Below are positions 60,631-64,000 of a stretch of 64,000 nucleotides of DNA, one piece after another. The stretch lies in NCBI GenBank assembly GCA_965279115.1, contig OZ257137.1, positions 4,774,001 through 4,838,000 on the forward strand, read 5' to 3'. Under the pieces are notes generated by a model. It had not been told where the DNA came from, made no database searches, and saw only the letters and a list, made by a program, of their open reading frames with translations. The stretch's first letter is position 1, and each line of letters starts with the position of its first letter. The DNA is from JAEUOS01 sp965279115 (GTDB lineage Bacteria; Pseudomonadota; Gammaproteobacteria; Burkholderiales; JAEUOS01). Made by a program: the position numbers and the translations under genes.

Positions 60631-61470
60631 ATGCATTCCATGGACATCGAAACCCAGTTCAATCCGCGCAAGGCGGTGGCCAATGTCGAGGAACACGCCG
60701 CGCGCTTCGCGCGCCTCTCTGCGGCCGCACGCGAACGTCATCAACCGCTGCCGGATGTGCGCTACGGCAGCGGCCCGCTTGCAACCCTCGACGTGTTTCG
60801 CGCCGCGCGACCCGGGGCGCCGGTGCACGTGTTCCTGCACGGTGGCTATTGGCGCGGCCGCGACAAGAGTGACTGCAGTTACATCGCCGACGCCCTGGTG
60901 CCGCTTGGCATCACCACGGTGGTGATGAACTACGACCTCTGCCCGCAGGTGGAACTGCCGGCCATTGTCGAGCAGGTGCATGCCGGTCTTGCCTGGGTGC
61001 ATGACCACGCGCGGGAATGGGGAGCGGACCCCTCCCGCTACACGGCCTCCGGACATTCGGCCGGTGCGCACCTGATTGCGGCCGCGCTGGCGCGCCATGG
61101 CGATGAAGCCACCCAAGCACCCGGCATGCCTTCTGCCGCGCTCCTCATCAGTGGCGTCTACGAACTGGAGCCGGTGCTGTCGATTTCGGTGAACAAGGAG
61201 ATCCGCCTGCGGCCCGAACAGGTCGCGCCAATGAGCCCGATGCGCCAGGCGCCATGCCGGCCGGTACGCCTGAGCGTCGTCGTCGGGGGCGCCGAAACGC
61301 AGGGATTCATCGGCCAGTCCGAGTCATTCGTGCGGCACTGCGCGGATTCAGGTGCCGACGCTCGCCTTGTCAACCTAGCGGGTCGCGACCACTACACCAT
61401 CATGCAATTGCTGGAGACGCCGCAGGGCGAACTCGCCAGGTGCATCGCGAGGGAGATGCGGCCAGCCTGA
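60631..61470 (+). CDS. Alpha/beta hydrolase, arylformamidase-like
   Basis: 279 aa from ATG 60631 (a second ATG at 60640). HVFLHGGYWRG is the HGGxW oxyanion motif typical of kynurenine-formamidase-like alpha/beta hydrolases; TASGHSAGAHL gives the G-x-S-x-G nucleophile, and the closing LVNLAGRDHYTIMQLLE contains the catalytic His. No signal peptide is visible. It is separated from the upstream gene by a terminator and converges with the NHL-repeat gene with one base between stops. No other kynurenine gene is nearby, so the substrate is open. Confidence 0.85.
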   Translation: MHSMDIETQFNPRKAVANVEEHAARFARLSAAARERHQPLPDVRYGSGPLATLDVFRAARPGAPVHVFLHGGYWRGRDKSDCSYIADALVPLGITTVVMNYDLCPQVELPAIVEQVHAGLAWVHDHAREWGADPSRYTASGHSAGAHLIAAALARHGDEATQAPGMPSAALLISGVYELEPVLSISVNKEIRLRPEQVAPMSPMRQAPCRPVRLSVVVGGAETQGFIGQSESFVRHCADSGADARLVNLAGRDHYTIMQLLETPQGELARCIAREMRPA

Positions 61471-61471
61471 T

Positions 61472-62437
61472 TCAGGTCACTTTTTCCAGCTTTTGCAGCG
61501 AGCGCATGCGCCACGGGACCACCTGGTCCGGGAACAATCGCGGGTATTCGGTGTAGCTGACCTCGCCCACGTAGATGTCGCCGCGCGAATCGACCGCCAG
61601 GCCGTGCGGGGCGACGAATTTGCCGGTTTCCAGCCCCGGCCCTGCCTCGCCGCCCAGGCGCGCAATCAGTTTTCCCTGCCCGTCGACGATCGACAGCCGC
61701 GGCCCGATGTTGGGCATGGCGCGGTTGACCGCCATGCCGGGGCCCAGTTCGCCGATGATGAATTGCGGCTTGGCGCCTTTGCAGCAGAACAGGCCGCAGG
61801 GGCGGTGCATGTTGACCCACTGGGTCTCATAGCGGCCCTTGTCGTCGAACACCTGGACGCGGTGGTTCTCGCGGTCAGCCACATAGACCCAGCCTTCCGG
61901 GTCGGTGGCGATGTTGTGCGCGATGTTGAACTGGCCCGGGTCGGTGCCCGGCTCGCCCCACGAGAACAGCAGCTTGCCGTCGGGTGAGAACTTGTGCACC
62001 CGCGCATTGCCGTAGCCGTCGCTGACGTAAATGTCGCCGTCGGGCGAAAGCGCGGTATGGGTGCAGCGGTGGAACGGGTCGCCGCTCATGTAGGGCGCCG
62101 GCTTGCCGGGCACGCCGATCTCCAGAAGCACCTTGCCATCGGTGGTGCACTTGCGCACGAAGTGCCCGCCGTCGTCGGTGCAGTAGAGGATGTCGTTGGC
62201 GTCGATATGCAAGCCGTGAGCGCGCGGAAACGTGCCTTCCCCCCAGGAGCGCAGGAAGTTGCCGTCGCGGTCGAACACGATCATCGGGTGCGCGCCACGA
62301 TTGAACACGTACACCTGGTCGCGGCTGTCGACCGCCACGGCGGCCACGTCCTTGAGCTCCCAACCCTCCGGCAGTCTGGCCCAGTCCTCAACCACCCGAT
62401 AGCGATGCTCGCCGCTGCCCAGAATTGCTGTCATCAT
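61472..62437 (-). CDS. NHL-repeat beta-propeller protein
   Basis: 321 aa made of about six repeats of the NHL type: VAAVAVDSRDQVYVFNRG, HGLHIDANDILYCTDDGGHFVRK, HTALSPDGDIYVSDGYGNARVHKFSPDG, HNIATDPEGWVYVADRENHRVQVFDDKG and HGLAVDSRGDIYVGEVS. The pattern matches peptidylglycine amidating-lyase-like and 6-bladed propellers. No signal peptide. It probably binds or cleaves a small ligand. It stands alone on the minus strand facing the arylformamidase-like gene. Confidence 0.85.
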   Translation of the reverse strand: MMTAILGSGEHRYRVVEDWARLPEGWELKDVAAVAVDSRDQVYVFNRGAHPMIVFDRDGNFLRSWGEGTFPRAHGLHIDANDILYCTDDGGHFVRKCTTDGKVLLEIGVPGKPAPYMSGDPFHRCTHTALSPDGDIYVSDGYGNARVHKFSPDGKLLFSWGEPGTDPGQFNIAHNIATDPEGWVYVADRENHRVQVFDDKGRYETQWVNMHRPCGLFCCKGAKPQFIIGELGPGMAVNRAMPNIGPRLSIVDGQGKLIARLGGEAGPGLETGKFVAPHGLAVDSRGDIYVGEVSYTEYPRLFPDQVVPWRMRSLQKLEKVT

Positions 62438-62533
62438 CCGTCTCCTCGGTTTGCGCCGTCGTCGCGGCCTGCTAAAGGGGAGCGTAGCATGCCCCGCAGT
62501 TGGCGCAGTGCATCACTTACGCAAGGAGACCTG

Positions 62534-63163
62534 ATGTCCGAATGCAGCGATCACGATCATCCGCCCGCTTTGCCGGGCGGCCTGGGCATTCCGCGCAGCG
62601 GCGCGTTCGACGGCCTCGCCTTCGAGAAGGCCATCGAGGACCTGCTGCGCGCCTGCGGTGTCGCGCCGGAAGGCTCGCACACCGGCATGACGCCGCGGCG
62701 GGTGCGCGAGCTGTGGGAAAAGCGCCTGCTGGGTGGCTATGCGATCGACCCGGCGGCGGTGCTGGGCAAGGGATTCGCCGATCCGCGTCAGGACATGGTG
62801 ACCATCCGCGGCATCGCCATTCACGGCGTGTGCCCGCACCACCTGGTGCCGTTTCGCGGCGTGGCGCATGTGGCTTACATACCGGGGGGCAGGTTGCACG
62901 GCTTCGGGCGCATCGCGCGCCTGGTGGACGCCATCGGCCACCGCTTCACCTACCAGGAGTGGATGACCCGCGACATCGCCGAGGCCCTGGTGACGCATGG
63001 CGAGGCCAGGGGCGCGGCCTGTGTGATCGAAGCCGAGCAGCTGTGTCTGCTGCTTGGCGAGGACCGCCGCGGCGACGAGCGCGTGCGCACCCAGGCCTTT
63101 GCCGGCTGCTTCGAGGACAACCACGAGTTCCGCCAGGAATTCCTGCGTGCGGTGGAGGGCTGA
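62534..63163 (+). CDS. GTP cyclohydrolase I-like protein (FolE family, atypical)
   Basis: 209 aa from ATG 62534 (AAGGAG upstream). GVCPHHLVPFRG carries the zinc Cys and the two His, RLHGFGRIARLVDAI the usual following segment, and EAEQLCLLLGED the second zinc Cys. In GTP cyclohydrolase I this last motif is EAxHxCM, with a catalytic His that here is Gln; the following R-G is also altered (GEDRRGD). The fold and zinc site are kept, but first-step tetrahydrofolate synthesis activity is doubtful. It lies five bases upstream of creA. Confidence 0.8.
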   Translation: MSECSDHDHPPALPGGLGIPRSGAFDGLAFEKAIEDLLRACGVAPEGSHTGMTPRRVRELWEKRLLGGYAIDPAAVLGKGFADPRQDMVTIRGIAIHGVCPHHLVPFRGVAHVAYIPGGRLHGFGRIARLVDAIGHRFTYQEWMTRDIAEALVTHGEARGAACVIEAEQLCLLLGEDRRGDERVRTQAFAGCFEDNHEFRQEFLRAVEG

Positions 63164-63168
63164 CCCTG

Positions 63169-63636
63169 ATGAGACATCTGCTTTCCGCCCTCGCCTTGAC
63201 AGTGATGCCGCTCGCGGCGCAAGCCGAGGATATCGGCAGCGTCAGCACTGCCTTCCAGCTGATCGGTCCGAACCACAAGGTAGTGGTTGAGGCCTACGAC
63301 GACCCGGGTGTCGCTGGCGTCACCTGCTACGTCTCGCGGGCGCGCACCGGCGGCATCAAGGGCGGGCTGGGCCTGGCCGAAGACCGTGCCGAAGCCTCGA
63401 TCGCATGCCGCCAGGTGGGGCCGATCAGCTTCGCCGCCGCCTTGCCGCAACAGGAAGAGGTGTTCAGCGAGCGCATGTCGGTGCTGTTCAAGAAGTTGCG
63501 CATCGTGCGCATGGTCGACACCCGGCGCAATGCGCTGGTGTACCTGACTTATTCCGACCGGCTCATCGACGGCAGTCCGCAGAACAGCGTGACGGCGGTG
63601 GCGGTGGAGCGCGGGCGACCGATCCCGGTGAAGTAG
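63169..63636 (+). CDS. creA: CreA family protein
   Basis: 155 aa with a signal peptide ending AAQA. GSVSTAFQLIGPNHKVVVEAYDDPGVAGVTCYVSRARTGG and the C-terminal YLTYSDRLIDGSPQNSVTAVAV are the highly conserved core of CreA, a small exported protein of unknown function. It starts six bases after the FolE-like stop, so both are in one transcript. The symbol rests on the strongly conserved text. Confidence 0.93.
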   Translation: MRHLLSALALTVMPLAAQAEDIGSVSTAFQLIGPNHKVVVEAYDDPGVAGVTCYVSRARTGGIKGGLGLAEDRAEASIACRQVGPISFAAALPQQEEVFSERMSVLFKKLRIVRMVDTRRNALVYLTYSDRLIDGSPQNSVTAVAVERGRPIPVK

Positions 63637-63758
63637 TCGCGCCCGGGCGTATGGGACCGAGACGCCGAATTGGGCTGTCTTTACCTTTCTTTTCGTCCCA
63701 AGCGAATCCCCGGCCATGGTGGACACTTGCGGCCTCTACGTGGACCGGAGGGCTCGCC

Positions 63759-64000
63759 ATGGACGTGCGCGGGTTCAGTTTCGACGGCATCGCGCATATC
63801 GCGCTGTCGGGGAGTTTTGACGACAAGGCGACCCGGGCGTTTCGCCAGGCGTGCGACAGCGCCGTCACTTCCTCCTGTGATACCAAGGTCGAGGTCGACT
63901 TGAGCGAAGTTTCCTATATCGACAGCGCGGCACTTTCCATGCTGATCCTGCTGCGCGAAAAGGCCAATGCGGTGCGCAAGGCGGTGAGCTTGAGAACCCG
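63759..64000 (+). CDS. STAS-domain anti-sigma-factor antagonist-like protein (3' end beyond window)
   Basis: The frame opens at ATG 63759 behind GGAGG and runs to the window end (80 residues visible). VEVDLSEVSYIDSAALSMLILLREKA is the STAS signature, with the Ser that is phosphorylated in SpoIIAA-type antagonists (YIDSAALS). It probably functions as a stand-alone anti-anti-sigma or a signalling module with a partner downstream, outside the window. Confidence 0.88.
   Translation, partial: MDVRGFSFDGIAHIALSGSFDDKATRAFRQACDSAVTSSCDTKVEVDLSEVSYIDSAALSMLILLREKANAVRKAVSLRT

Noticed and set aside
1..64000. tRNA, rRNA, CRISPR arrays, insertion sequences, prophage or integron parts
   Set aside because: Scanned for by eye and not found; no repeat arrays, transposase motifs or att-like duplications were seen.

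Overview
GC-rich chromosomal DNA, most likely from a Burkholderiales-type betaproteobacterium. The inference rests on base composition, the six TctC/Bug periplasmic binding proteins, the CaiB/BaiF CoA-transferases, and the regulator types (LysR, IclR, NhaR). I see no tRNA, rRNA, CRISPR array, insertion sequence, integrase or phage gene. This looks like a long accessory catabolic region of a soil or water heterotroph, mixed with a few housekeeping genes.

Layout. 1-6.2 kb: tail of a CaiB/BaiF CoA-transferase, a cytochrome P450 with its own 3-cluster ferredoxin, a TctC protein, a second CoA-transferase, an HMG-CoA-lyase-like enzyme and another TctC: an acyl-CoA degradation unit with uptake receptors. 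6.2-12.1 kb: TesB-like thioesterase, YtcJ-like amidohydrolase, MetE-like protein, MFS transporter, GST. 12.2-19.6 kb: RidA protein, an aconitase-family dehydratase whose two subunits are separated by a tctC gene, two further tctC genes, a metal-dependent hydrolase and a LysR regulator. 19.6-20.7 kb: an AhpD-like gene that conceptual translation cuts in two at an in-frame TGA. The TGA replaces the second Cys of the CxxC site and is followed by a textbook bacterial SECIS hairpin, so I read it as one selenoprotein gene. 20.8-24.5 kb: outer-membrane barrel, 70-aa protein, TerC, TerB and divergent NhaR. 24.5-31.9 kb: 3-hydroxyisobutyrate-dehydrogenase-like enzyme, cupin, LysR, nitronate monooxygenase, DUF35 protein, Cys-less thiolase homologue, TctC, alpha/beta hydrolase. 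32-36.7 kb: class-C serine hydrolase and a VWA-metallopeptidase-like / MoxR AAA / membrane-protein set. 36.8-41.3 kb: glucose-6-phosphate dehydrogenase, a glycine-zipper-like protein and a GspE/PilB-type ATPase. 41.4-44.1 kb: Gfo/Idh oxidoreductase, IclR regulator, TIM-barrel isomerase. 44.1-47.4 kb: periplasmic binding protein overlapping a hybrid histidine kinase. 47.6-52 kb: NIPSNAP, thioesterase, cupin, Nudix, MBL hydrolase, cytosine-deaminase-like amidohydrolase. 52.2-54.3 kb: one 678-aa protein joining a receiver, a degenerate nucleotide cyclase and a Ser/Thr kinase. 54.3-58.6 kb: two FAD dehydrogenases flanking an AroE-like enzyme. 58.8-64 kb: small CxxC protein, Tat-lipoprotein-like metal-dependent hydrolase, arylformamidase-like hydrolase, NHL-repeat protein, FolE-like protein, CreA, and a STAS protein cut by the window end.

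How it works together. Most operons pair enzymes for CoA-linked or carboxylic-acid breakdown with a nearby orphan TctC receptor; no tctA/tctB membrane genes are present, so the receptors must share a transporter encoded elsewhere or act as sensors. The two items most worth following are the probable AhpD selenoprotein (19588-20721, minus) and the receiver-cyclase-kinase fusion (52225-54261, plus). All functions are read from the sequence by eye; no database search was run.
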